Program-made: the position numbers and the translations under genes
The notes under the pieces: generated by a model
What the model was told of the DNA's origin: nothing
The model's database searches: none
The model's input: the letters and a program-made list of their open reading frames with translations, nothing else
Shown: positions 16,153 through 24,433 of the stretch, piece by piece
Layout of the letters: every line of letters begins with the position of its first letter
Numbering within the stretch: the first letter of the stretch is position 1
Assembly (NCBI GenBank): GCA_016218915.1
Contig: JACRCQ010000071.1
Location: 62,001 to 126,000 of the forward strand
DNA length: 64,000 bases
Reading direction: 5' to 3'
Source: Deltaproteobacteria bacterium
Lineage (GTDB): Bacteria > Myxococcota_A > Polyangia > Polyangiales > Polyangiaceae

Positions 16153-16815
16153 GTGCAACCACGACTCCCTTCTGAGCTCGTTCGCGCGGTCATCACCGCG
16201 AAGGGCAATCCGTTGCCGCAGGGGCGGGACTCGGCGCGACCCGAGGCCAACGTCCCGGCCGGTGTCTTCGTGCATGAGCAGGGGCCCGGCTCCGATGGGA
16301 GCTTCCGCACGGCCCCCAGCGCTGCCGATGTGGTGACGATCGAGGTTATGTGGAAGTCCCAGCCCTGGCGCTGGTGGATCGTGGCAGGTTTCGTGGTGTG
16401 CGGCCTCGCTGCGGCCGGCGTCCTCTCCGCCAAGCTGTTCGTCGGCGGCGCGCAGCCGATCCCTGCCAAGGCGTTTCCGGTCTTCGGGCTCGCGTTGCTG
16501 CTAACGCTCGGTGTCGGCTTGTTCGTCTACGAGCAGCTTGGACGACTCCTGAACAAGACGCGTCTGCGGCTCGACGGCCGCACGCTTCAGGTCAAGCATT
16601 CCCCGCTGCCCTGGGCCGGCAACAAGACCTTGCCGCGTGAGCGCATCCGCAAGTTGTTCTGCGTCGACGACCGCGGTGTCATCCGCGTGCTCGCCGACCT
16701 CGACGTCGGCGAAACGTGGATCCTGCGTTCTACTACGACGATCGGGTTGACTTGGGACCAGGCGCACTACGTGGTCGAGCGCCTCGGCGTCGGGAAAGCA
16801 CCAGGGCAGCCGTAG
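16153..16815 (+). CDS. Two-helix membrane protein with PH-like soluble domain
   Basis: 220 residues from GTG 16153 (AAAGGG upstream). An unstructured N-terminus (1-60) precedes two membrane segments (about 74-97 and 107-127) and a C-terminal cytoplasmic domain (RLRLDGRTLQVKHSPLPW, IRVLADLDVGETWIL) with the beta-strand pattern of bacterial PH-like domains. Function unknown. The last 83 bp overlap the 3' end of the convergent M23 peptidase gene. Confidence 0.7.
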   Translation: MQPRLPSELVRAVITAKGNPLPQGRDSARPEANVPAGVFVHEQGPGSDGSFRTAPSAADVVTIEVMWKSQPWRWWIVAGFVVCGLAAAGVLSAKLFVGGAQPIPAKAFPVFGLALLLTLGVGLFVYEQLGRLLNKTRLRLDGRTLQVKHSPLPWAGNKTLPRERIRKLFCVDDRGVIRVLADLDVGETWILRSTTTIGLTWDQAHYVVERLGVGKAPGQP

Positions 16816-18211
16816 CGATCGCTACGAGCCAACCGGTGAGCGATCGAGGCTGGCCCGCAGTCGAGCAACCACACCCTTCATCGTTCGATGAGCCCGGTGG
16901 CGTCCACACAGGCCTGCCTCCGTCGGAACCGACCGCACCCTCGGTCGCCGCATCCGATGGCTTCACCGCTCCGTCAGGCTGCGTGCCCGCATCCAAAGAC
17001 GCAGCGCCGTCCTTGCCCGCGTCGACCCCCACGGCCGCATCTTCCCCTCCGGCATCGGGCTGCACCTGCCCTGCTGGCGAGAAGCGCACCGCGTCGGACA
17101 CGAGCTTCAGCTTCGAGCTGAGCAGCTCGCCGGTGTTGTCCTCCAGCCGCACCCACTGATCTCCGCCAGCGGCGAACGCGTATTGGCCGATCGTTCGCCA
17201 GCCGCCGGCAGACTGATCGACCACGACCGTGTCCTGGGAGCCTGCGTGGCGCACGATGTACCTGGCCTTGGCGCTCGTTGCGAATCCAGGCTCTGCATAG
17301 GCTTCCACAACAAAGGTGGTCGCTTGCTCGGCATGGACGTCCCACCGCGACGCGTTGTCAGGGTTCGGGTCTTCCGTTGCATTGGTCCACCACAGGTGCC
17401 CGTCGTGACCCAACGCCTCCTCGTGCCAATAGGACGCCGTACCGAGCTTGTGGAAGCACGTGCCCTTGTCGTCGAGAATGCCGCCCGCTGGCGGCAGCAC
17501 CTGGCAGGGAACCACGGGCCCAGAGGTGTTCTTGGAGACCAGGTCCAGCCCAGGCTTCAGATCCTCGTAGCCATCGATCATCTCAGGCACGGTCGCATGT
17601 CCCGCATAGGAGCCGCCGGTCCCGGATCCTCCGATCGACGAATCCTGGTGGATGGCAAAGTGCAGGTGCGGACCGAACCAGGGGCAGCTCAGCTGCTTGT
17701 TGTCCCCATCGCAGGAGTCGCCGAGCTCGCCGAGCTGCTGGCCGCTCTGCAGCTGATCACCCTCCTTCACGAGGATGGCGTTCAGATGGCAGTAGATTGC
17801 GTGGTAGACGTGCCCGTCGCCGAGATCGTGCGCCACGATCACGCGCTGACCGTAGTTCGCCCATCCTGACGTGGCCCACCCGGCCTTGACGACCGTACCT
17901 GCTGCGATGGCCAGCACGGGCTCTCCAAGTCCTTCGTTCGGGAACTCCGGAAGAACGAAGTCGAGCCCGTAGTAGTCGTTGGCCTTGCCGGTCTCAGCCA
18001 GGCCGTTGTGCAGGCTCGAGCCCGCGTTCGGGCCGTAGCCAGACAGCACGTGCACAGTCACCCCGTTCTGGAAGGGAAGGTGGATGACCGCGCCGGAAGG
18101 CAGGGCCACTCCCCCGGGCAGAGGCGTGGTCAAAGCGAGAGCGGGCGCCCCGATCGTGAGAGCGACGAGGGTGGACGCAACGGTGATGCAGGCGCGACGG
18201 ACCGTGTGCAT
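16733..18211 (-). CDS. M23 peptidase-family protein with MYXO-CTERM anchor
   Basis: 492 residues. Signal peptide to about residue 26 (APALA). The M23 fold spans about 30-210: HNGLAETG and DYYGLDF in the metal-site region and GPHLHFAI for the second His pair, consistent with LytM-type endopeptidases, although the first His is not in a canonical HxGxD context, so activity is uncertain. A beta domain (about 255-390) and an Ala/Asp/Gly linker follow. The C-terminus is CGCSTAG, a hydrophobic helix and SRRRGARPR: a MYXO-CTERM sorting signal, implying processing and surface anchoring. TACCAT ends 8 nt before the ATG with GAGGG between. The 3' end overlaps the convergent membrane-protein gene by 83 bp. 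Confidence 0.82.
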   Translation of the reverse strand: MHTVRRACITVASTLVALTIGAPALALTTPLPGGVALPSGAVIHLPFQNGVTVHVLSGYGPNAGSSLHNGLAETGKANDYYGLDFVLPEFPNEGLGEPVLAIAAGTVVKAGWATSGWANYGQRVIVAHDLGDGHVYHAIYCHLNAILVKEGDQLQSGQQLGELGDSCDGDNKQLSCPWFGPHLHFAIHQDSSIGGSGTGGSYAGHATVPEMIDGYEDLKPGLDLVSKNTSGPVVPCQVLPPAGGILDDKGTCFHKLGTASYWHEEALGHDGHLWWTNATEDPNPDNASRWDVHAEQATTFVVEAYAEPGFATSAKARYIVRHAGSQDTVVVDQSAGGWRTIGQYAFAAGGDQWVRLEDNTGELLSSKLKLVSDAVRFSPAGQVQPDAGGEDAAVGVDAGKDGAASLDAGTQPDGAVKPSDAATEGAVGSDGGRPVWTPPGSSNDEGCGCSTAGQPRSLTGWLVAIATAALVLSRRRGARPRSAPGPKSTRSS

Positions 18212-18219
18212 GATCCCTC

Positions 18220-18225
18220 ATGGTA
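18220..18225 (-). promoter_or_regulatory. -10-like TACCAT upstream of M23/MYXO-CTERM gene
   Basis: Minus-strand TACCAT followed by GAGGGATC (8 nt) and ATG. The short spacer contains GAGGG, so a very short leader with a Shine-Dalgarno core remains possible. Confidence 0.33.
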
Positions 18226-18360
18226 GGGCAATCCACAGGTCACGTCCACGCGTCGCTCGCATCGCAATCATGGACCGATTGCCAAGGAAGACATCTCTGT
18301 TCGTGGATCGTACGGGTTCAGGTAGGCTCACGATCCGCAACGGAAGCAAGGAGCATAGGC

Positions 18361-18735
18361 ATGGCATTCGACGAGGGACTTGCGCAACGACTCCGCGAGG
18401 CGCTCGAGGACCACCCCGGTGTCATCGAGAAGAAGATGTTCGGCGGCGTCGCGTTCATGCTGGATGGCAAGATGTTCGTGGGCGTCGTGAAGGAAGACCT
18501 GATGGTGCGCGTCGGGCCGGATCAGCATGACGACGCGGTTGCGCGTCCCCACGCTCGTACGATGGACTTCACGGGCCGGCCCATGCGGGGCTACGTGTTC
18601 GTGGCGCCGGAGGGGTACAGGAGCGACGCTGTGCTGCGCGCGTGGGTGAAGAGAGGGTTGTCCTTCGTGGCGACCTTGTCCGCCAAGGCCGCTGGAGCCA
18701 AGAAGCCGCCAAAAAAGCGCAATGCGGCCCGATGA
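18361..18735 (+). CDS. TfoX N-terminal domain protein
   Basis: 124 residues; AAGGAG precedes ATG 18361. The conserved TfoX-N core is present: KKMFGGVAFMLDGKMFVGVVKEDLMVRVG (residues about 25-53) and the later DFTGRPMRGYVFV. The domain is found alone in many bacteria and as the N-terminal half of the competence regulator TfoX/Sxy; stand-alone forms have no proven role. The C-terminus is a basic tail (KKPPKKR) that could bind nucleic acid. It converges on the next gene with 9 bp between stops. Confidence 0.85.
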   Translation: MAFDEGLAQRLREALEDHPGVIEKKMFGGVAFMLDGKMFVGVVKEDLMVRVGPDQHDDAVARPHARTMDFTGRPMRGYVFVAPEGYRSDAVLRAWVKRGLSFVATLSAKAAGAKKPPKKRNAAR

Positions 18736-18744
18736 CGGCGTCCG

Positions 18745-19344
18745 CTAGTCGCAGCCCGCTTCCTTTCTCTGTTCGCCGATGATGTCATGGCCGTGTTCGG
18801 TCTTCAGCAGCTCCCGCATGGTGCCGTTGAATCCGCGACTGCGCGCGACCAGCGCGTCCGAAACAACACACCCTGCCACGTGCCGGAGGTAGATGCTCCG
18901 CAGCCCGAGCACCAGCATCAGTCTGCTCAAGCAGTGCTCGGGGTATCCGTACACGCGGATCTCGTATCGTTTCTGGCCAAAGGCCACGCGGGCCTCCTGC
19001 TGCCCGATCCTCCACTCCTTCTTGTCGCGCTCGGACATCGACGCAGGAGGATCCAATGGCCACGCGATTGGCGCATGCGATGCTCCGTTCTGAGCAGGAT
19101 GCACGCCGCCCTCCGATCCGCCGTCCATTGCCGAAGCGATAGGCGCAGGCAGCTGGCTGGACACGACCGCGAGTGGCCCGCTCGAAGAGCTTGATGCGGT
19201 TGCCGAAGGGCTGGAGCTTGACGCTGCTGGGGGCGCGGCAGGCGATTGCACAGCCGTGCCGCACGTCATCGCTGCGCAGCAGAGCCATGCGACGCAAAGC
19301 GTAGGCGCGGCCCCCATGGAACGAACGCTTATTCCCTTGATCAT
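18745..19344 (-). CDS. Putative lipoprotein downstream of the unfoldase gene
   Basis: 199 residues from ATG 19342-19344; ATG 19317 is an alternative but would leave the signal peptide without basic residues. The signal ends in a possible lipobox (CCAAMTC), followed by a Ser/Ala/Pro-rich linker (about 30-95) and a C-terminal domain (WRIGQQEARVAFGQKRYEIR to the end) with two internal cysteines. I do not recognise it. It begins 16 bp after the stop of the ClpA-like/release-factor-like gene on the same strand, so it is probably in its operon. Confidence 0.6.
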   Translation of the reverse strand: MIKGISVRSMGAAPTLCVAWLCCAAMTCGTAVQSPAAPPAASSSSPSATASSSSSGPLAVVSSQLPAPIASAMDGGSEGGVHPAQNGASHAPIAWPLDPPASMSERDKKEWRIGQQEARVAFGQKRYEIRVYGYPEHCLSRLMLVLGLRSIYLRHVAGCVVSDALVARSRGFNGTMRELLKTEHGHDIIGEQRKEAGCD

Positions 19345-19360
19345 GTACAGGCTGCGACTC

Positions 19361-22156
19361 CTACTCAATCGTGTCCTCGCCTCGCTTGAGCGCATGCCAC
19401 CCATCCAGGAACGGATCGAGCCTCCCTTTGAGCACGTCCTTGTAGCGCGCCACCGTCGCCCCTGTGCGCGGATCGCGTCCCCCCACTCCGGCCTGCCCGT
19501 AGCTGCGCACCGTGGCCGACGCCTCCCCGAGGCAGTCCAGCTCCCGATCCAGATCGCTCAGCAGAAGCTCCAGCGCGTCGCGATCGGTAGCAAAGAACTC
19601 CAATGCAGGCGCCCGCTCCTCGCGCTCGATTCTCCCGCTGCAGCTGATCGGCAAACCCAGGAGACCGATCCGGTGCTTGACCGGCGTCGTGCGACGCCTG
19701 GACGCGCTCTGCTTGTCGCCTCGCGTGATGACGTCGACTCGGACGCGCAAGTGCCGCTCCCCCTTGTGCAGCCTGTGAATCCCCTGCTCCATGGACAGGT
19801 AGAATCCGGCGCCAGGGCCTTCCACCTCAAGCGCTGCGCGCGAAAGCGTGTCGTCGGTCGTGCCATAGGCCACGAGGCTGCACGCCAGCCTGAGGCGACG
19901 TCCCCAGGCCTGGTACATCGCGACCAGCTCCTCGAGCCAGTCCGCAGCCGGCTCGAGCGGGTCGGCGTTGCGCAGAAGGATCCAGACCGCTGCCACACCT
20001 TCCTGTGCCAGACGCTCTTCCCATTGCGCCAAGGACTCGTCCGCCCGCTCCACGGCGCGCGCCAGCACGGGAAGATGGGCAGGACGCTGCCGCAGCTGCT
20101 CGATCTGCTCCGGCAGCTCCAGCAGCGGCTCCGCGAGCCGCGACCACGCTGCCAGGGTGAGGTCCAGCTCACGGTACTGATCGAGGATCTGCTGCGCGCT
20201 CGCCGGCTGATCCCAGAATCCCTGCTGGTTCATGACCGCCAGCAGGTCCGATGCCTGGGTGCGCGCCTCTTCCAGACGGGCGATCAGCGGCGCCGCGCGT
20301 CGCACCAGCTCGCCCGCGTGTGCGTCCAGCTGCTTGCGATCCAACGACGACACCTTCTCCGAGGCACCGAACCGGCGCCGCACGGTCTCGGTCTTGGGGA
20401 CATGCGCGGCCGGCTCGATCGCTCGCGCATCCACCCGATTCGCTCGGACTCCCAGCGCAAGGGTCGACCCCTTCTCCACGGTCTCGCGCACCATCGCCTC
20501 GGCCAGCGAGGTCGTGACGTTGCGCTCGATCGTCCTTCGAAGGAACCGCGCGCCGAAGTGCGGGTCGTATCCATGCACTGCGAGCCAATCCAGGATCGCA
20601 TCATCGACCTCCAGGGAGATCCCTCTGGCCTTGAGCCCGTTGCGATTGCGAAGCGCCTCGATCTCGCGCGACGCGATCGTGCGGATCTCCTGACGTCCGA
20701 GCGGATGGAAGTGCACCACCTGGTCGAAGCGATTGAGGAACTCGATGCGGAAGTGCTCGTAGAGCTTGCGATCGAGCTCCTGATCCATCTGCTCGAGATC
20801 CGGCTGCTGGGAGAACCCGATCGAGGTCCCGCGGTACACCTCGGCTCCAGCGTTCGACGTCGCGATGATGATCAGGGATCGGCACGAGATCGTCTCGCCT
20901 GCACCGTTGATGAAGCTGCCCTCGTCGATCAGCTGCAGGAACCGATCATGCACCTTCGGGTGCGCCTTCTCGAACTCGTCGAGCAGGAGCACCGCAAAGG
21001 GGTGCCCGGAGACGCGCGCGGTGAGCACGCCGCGTCGCTGGCGCGGCGCGTAGGCGTTCGGGTCGCCGAACAGCACCGCAGGGTCGTTCTCTGACGGATA
21101 GTCTGCCATGTTCAAACGGATCATCCTGTCGCGCGAGCCGAACAGGAAGTCCGCGAGCAGCTGGGCAATGTGCGTCTTTCCCACCCCGGTCGGGCCCACG
21201 AACAGGAAGGAGCCGAAGGGACGCCGCGCGTCGGACAATCCAGCCTTGATCATGCCGATCATCCGCACCACGGCGCGCACCGCTTCCGGCTGCCCGAGCA
21301 CCTTCGATCCGAACAGCTTCTCCGTTGCGTCGATGTCGAACGGCGCGGCCGGATCGATCAGCATGCGCGGAACCCGGTAGGTCTGGTGGAAGCGATCGAT
21401 CACGTCCGAAGCGGCGACGCTTCTTCCCTGCTCCACCATCGTGCCCACCGTGGCGATGAAGTCGATCGCCTTGCGAGGCAAGCGGCTGCGCGCCAGGAAC
21501 CGGTACGTGAGCTGCAACGCCTCCTCCAGCGCCTCTGGAGCGTACTGCCGCCCGCGGCTCTTCTGGTGCTCGGCCCATTGCTCCAGAATCCGGCGCGCTG
21601 TGGGCAGATCCGGCTCCTCCATGCCGATCGGCACATACGACTGCTCCAGCTCCGGGCTCCCCTCCATCATGCTCTCGAGCTGGCGTGCATCCGCCTCGGC
21701 GAGGATCGGATTGCGCGACCGGATCGCGAGCAGCTGCAGCTGCGGCTCGAGATCGAACTCGTAGGCCAGGTGGATGTCGCGGAAGAACGGCACGACGTCG
21801 TCGCGGCTGAGCAGCGCGTTGACGAGGCTCTGCATCTCAGGACGCATGTGCTCGGGCTTGAGCAATGAGGACATGCGGTTTCGCAGCGAGAACTGGAGAA
21901 TGCGCTTGCCTCGCAGCGGCTCGGGTCCGATGCCCTGGTGCATCCGGCGCGCGAGCTCGTAGACCACCGACGTCTTGCCCACGCCGCTTTCGCCAGCCAG
22001 GATCGGATGGCGCCCGGAATTCAGTACGTCGGTCATCGTCCGCAGCACGTCCTCGACCTCGAACGCGGGCGGCAGCCGGTCCACGTCGGCTTCCGCAGTC
22101 AGATCGCGCTCCAGCCAGCCCTGCAGCACCGTATCGGGATCGCTCTTCTTTCCCAT
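19361..22156 (-). CDS. ClpA/ClpC-like AAA+ unfoldase fused to a degenerate class-I release factor
   Basis: 931 residues. AAA module 1 (about 30-265) has Walker A GESGVGKT (55-62) but no proper Walker B (VVPFFRDIHLAYEF). Module 2 (about 275-580) is complete: Walker A GPTGVGKT (321-328), Walker B FAVLLLDEFEKAHP, sensor 1 IIIATSNAG, Arg finger EFLNRFD, sensor 2 HFGARFLRR. Between sensor 1 and the Arg finger is SIGF (445-448), placed like the ClpP-docking IGL/IGF loop of ClpA/ClpC. The last 320 residues match a class-I release factor in order: PCRF coiled coil (QQGFWDQPASAQQILDQYREL, 644-664), core (PAADWLEELVAMYQAWGRR, then EQGIHRLHKGER), and C-terminal RDPRTGATVARYKDVLKGRLDPF (894-916). The GGQ loop and the SPF codon-reading motif are absent. 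Probably acts at ribosomes or on stalled products; inference only. TAGACT lies 9 nt before the ATG. Confidence 0.85.
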   Translation of the reverse strand: MGKKSDPDTVLQGWLERDLTAEADVDRLPPAFEVEDVLRTMTDVLNSGRHPILAGESGVGKTSVVYELARRMHQGIGPEPLRGKRILQFSLRNRMSSLLKPEHMRPEMQSLVNALLSRDDVVPFFRDIHLAYEFDLEPQLQLLAIRSRNPILAEADARQLESMMEGSPELEQSYVPIGMEEPDLPTARRILEQWAEHQKSRGRQYAPEALEEALQLTYRFLARSRLPRKAIDFIATVGTMVEQGRSVAASDVIDRFHQTYRVPRMLIDPAAPFDIDATEKLFGSKVLGQPEAVRAVVRMIGMIKAGLSDARRPFGSFLFVGPTGVGKTHIAQLLADFLFGSRDRMIRLNMADYPSENDPAVLFGDPNAYAPRQRRGVLTARVSGHPFAVLLLDEFEKAHPKVHDRFLQLIDEGSFINGAGETISCRSLIIIATSNAGAEVYRGTSIGFSQQPDLEQMDQELDRKLYEHFRIEFLNRFDQVVHFHPLGRQEIRTIASREIEALRNRNGLKARGISLEVDDAILDWLAVHGYDPHFGARFLRRTIERNVTTSLAEAMVRETVEKGSTLALGVRANRVDARAIEPAAHVPKTETVRRRFGASEKVSSLDRKQLDAHAGELVRRAAPLIARLEEARTQASDLLAVMNQQGFWDQPASAQQILDQYRELDLTLAAWSRLAEPLLELPEQIEQLRQRPAHLPVLARAVERADESLAQWEERLAQEGVAAVWILLRNADPLEPAADWLEELVAMYQAWGRRLRLACSLVAYGTTDDTLSRAALEVEGPGAGFYLSMEQGIHRLHKGERHLRVRVDVITRGDKQSASRRRTTPVKHRIGLLGLPISCSGRIEREERAPALEFFATDRDALELLLSDLDRELDCLGEASATVRSYGQAGVGGRDPRTGATVARYKDVLKGRLDPFLDGWHALKRGEDTIE

Positions 22157-22272
22157 GGTGCCTGCAGTCTAGTTCGCTCGGCGGGATCCTGGAACAGAAC
22201 TGCCACCCCGAGCCTGCCACCGCCTGCACCCGAGCCGCTGCCGCGCGAACCGTGCTATGCCGCAGGCGAACC

Positions 22273-23592
22273 ATGATCGTTCGTGCTGTCGACAAGCCGT
22301 CCATCCCGTCGCCCTGGACCATGACGGAGCTCGACAGCGCGAACCTGATTCTGGTCCTGCGTGGTGCGTGGCTGTTCGATCAGGAGCTCGACGAAGGGCG
22401 CCTGCGCGACGGGCTCGAGCGCGTGCTGACCTTCTACCCCCATCTCGCCGGGCGGATGGTGCGCGGACGCGCGATCGAGCTGTCCAACGCCGGGGTTCCG
22501 TTCAACGTGTCGTCCCAAAGGTCAATCTCGATTCAGGATGTCTGCGCGTCGCCCGAGCTCGCGCATCGCTTCGCCGACAAGCTCCATCCCCTGCTTGCGC
22601 AGCGGGGACACGGGCCGCTGCTCAAGATCAGGCTCACCCGCCTGCGCGACGGGACGCTGCTGAACGTGTGCTGCTCGCACGCGTGCCTGGATGGCAATGG
22701 CTTCTACACGTTCGTGCGCAACTGGGGCGCTGCCTGCCAGGGGCGCTCCTTTCCAGTGCCCGTGCTCGATCAAGCTGCAGTCCCCGGGGAGGATCCGAGC
22801 CCACGGGGGGCGCTCGTGCACAAGGCGCTGGCCGAGGGATGGTCCAAGCTCTCGCCGTGGACCGTGTTGCGCATGGTGATGCTCGCGTTGCTCGGACGTC
22901 TCGGTGGTCGGATCAAGGTGGCGCACTTGTCGTCGAGCACCCTTCGACGGCTGCGCAAGCAGGCTGCGCGCGAAGCTTCGACCCAGAGCGTGCGCACGTT
23001 CGATGCGCTGTCGGCCCACCTCGCACGCATGTGCTCTCGGCTGATCGATCTGCCCCAAGGCACGCCATGCAGCGTGGTCACCATCCTGGATTCGCGGCGC
23101 CGCGTTCAAACGCTTCCCGCCGACTTCGCAGGCAACGCTGCGTTCGCCGTGACCTCGGCACAGTTCGCAGCTGGCGCTTCCTTGGGTGAGCTCACCGCTC
23201 GCATCCAGCGCGGCCTCGATCCCTACCTGTCTTTCCCGTCTCCCAGGCTGGCCCAGGCCTTGCGCCTGGCACGTGCGCTGGTGCGCCACCGGGCCTGGTA
23301 CATGCCCTACGACGCGGCCGCGATGCATGCTGCCAGCCCTTCGCTCACCTATGTGAACAACTTCTCGACCCTTGCCGTCTACGACGTCGACTTCGGGCAG
23401 CAAGGCGCGCCCGTCTTGCCGGTCCGCGTCGTTCCGCACGACCTTCCTGATCCTGTGCTGATCTGGCCTGCACCTCCGGACCAGGACGGCGTGGAGGTCT
23501 ACTTCGCAGGCACCTATGCGCGTGCCCTTCGGCGCTTGCCTGCAGATCACCCCTGGTGGTCGGAGATGCGACGCTTCGAGTCAGAGCCGTAG
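22273..23592 (+). CDS. BAHD-like acyltransferase
   Basis: 439 residues from ATG 22273. HACLDG (136-141) fits the catalytic HxxxDG motif of CoA- or carrier-dependent acyltransferases, and DVDFGQQGAPVLPV near residue 378 fits the structural DFGWG motif of the plant/fungal BAHD family (transferase family, HCT-type). YPHLAGRMV near residue 55 is also typical. The reaction would be transfer of an acyl group from a thioester to an alcohol or amine. No polyketide, peptide or terpene genes are nearby, so the substrate is unknown. It is divergent from the unfoldase gene, with 116 bp between starts. Confidence 0.75.
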   Translation: MIVRAVDKPSIPSPWTMTELDSANLILVLRGAWLFDQELDEGRLRDGLERVLTFYPHLAGRMVRGRAIELSNAGVPFNVSSQRSISIQDVCASPELAHRFADKLHPLLAQRGHGPLLKIRLTRLRDGTLLNVCCSHACLDGNGFYTFVRNWGAACQGRSFPVPVLDQAAVPGEDPSPRGALVHKALAEGWSKLSPWTVLRMVMLALLGRLGGRIKVAHLSSSTLRRLRKQAAREASTQSVRTFDALSAHLARMCSRLIDLPQGTPCSVVTILDSRRRVQTLPADFAGNAAFAVTSAQFAAGASLGELTARIQRGLDPYLSFPSPRLAQALRLARALVRHRAWYMPYDAAAMHAASPSLTYVNNFSTLAVYDVDFGQQGAPVLPVRVVPHDLPDPVLIWPAPPDQDGVEVYFAGTYARALRRLPADHPWWSEMRRFESEP

Positions 23593-23659
23593 TGTGGCAC
23601 GATCGCCTGTGGCGCGATGCAGTGGTAGGATGAGGGCTCAGCTACACGGAGGGTTGTCG

Positions 23660-24370
23660 ATGAACAGGCTCCTTGGACCTTGGTTCGTTGTTGCGCTCGT
23701 GCTGGGAGCTGCGGCTTGCGGGTCGGATGACGAGCTGGCCGGTCCGTATGGCCACGGGGGATCCGGGGGATCGGTCGATGGTAGTCCGGGGGACTCCGCT
23801 GCGACGGACAGCAAGCCCGATACGACGAGCAAGGGCGGTTCGGGCGGAGCGGTGGGCGACGGTTCTGCGGGGTTTGCAGGAGGGGTGGGCGGGTCTGCAG
23901 GAGGGGTGGCAGGAGCTGGGGGTGCGGCCGGAACGTCGTCAGGGGGGAGCGCAGGCGCGGACTCCGGGCCGAATCTGCACATCTGCGCACCTGTGGGCCC
24001 GCCGGAGTGCGACCCGCCCGCAGACACGACTCCCGTGGAATGCAACGACTTCGACCCCTGCTACCTCAAGGTAGTGCAAGCGGGGATCCAGGCGGCCCTC
24101 ACGAACCACCCGGAGCTGTTCGACACCAACCCTCCGGATGCATCGCCAGGCTGCACCCTGGTTCTCGACGTGGCGGGCTACGTCGCTGCGGTGGGGGAGC
24201 ATGTCATCGCGAGCGGATTGTGCTTCGACCCCGGGGCGCCCGCCTACGAGGAGGTCGGCGTAAAGCACGACAACGGGTTTGCGGAGACATTCGACATTCT
24301 GACCGCGGAGATGTGCGTGCGGAGCGGAAACGGGATCTACAGGGGCTGGTGTTCGCCTCCGTGGTTCTGA
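23660..24370 (+). CDS. Gly-stalk lipoprotein
   Basis: 236 residues; ACGGAGGG precedes ATG 23660. Lipobox LGAAAC (Cys near residue 20), then a Gly/Ser/Ala stalk (about 30-105), and a C-terminal domain with six or more cysteines (ICAPVGPPECDPP, CNDFDPCYLK, CTLVLDV, LCFDPG, MCVRSG, GWCSPPWF). The domain is not recognised. The stalk resembles those at 6435, 27120, 32472 and 32904, implying a shared way of holding domains away from the membrane. A TAGGAT hexamer 28 nt upstream of the ATG is a possible -10 with a conventional leader. Confidence 0.75.
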   Translation: MNRLLGPWFVVALVLGAAACGSDDELAGPYGHGGSGGSVDGSPGDSAATDSKPDTTSKGGSGGAVGDGSAGFAGGVGGSAGGVAGAGGAAGTSSGGSAGADSGPNLHICAPVGPPECDPPADTTPVECNDFDPCYLKVVQAGIQAALTNHPELFDTNPPDASPGCTLVLDVAGYVAAVGEHVIASGLCFDPGAPAYEEVGVKHDNGFAETFDILTAEMCVRSGNGIYRGWCSPPWF

Positions 24371-24421
24371 TCCGGTTTGGGGGCCGCGACCGTAGGGGTT
24401 TCAGAATCGCGAGCCGTGATT

Positions 24422-24427
24422 TACACT
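24422..24427 (+). promoter_or_regulatory. -10-like TACACT 6 nt before start of 24434-25360
   Basis: TACACT, TGCCGC, ATG 24434, the same 6-nt spacing seen at 10079, 10128 and 14256. No Shine-Dalgarno is present. Confidence 0.38.
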
Positions 24428-24433
24428 TGCCGC

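Noticed and set aside
19256..21094. 612-codon open frame on the plus strand
   Set aside because: It is antisense to the unfoldase/release-factor gene whose motifs are unambiguous.
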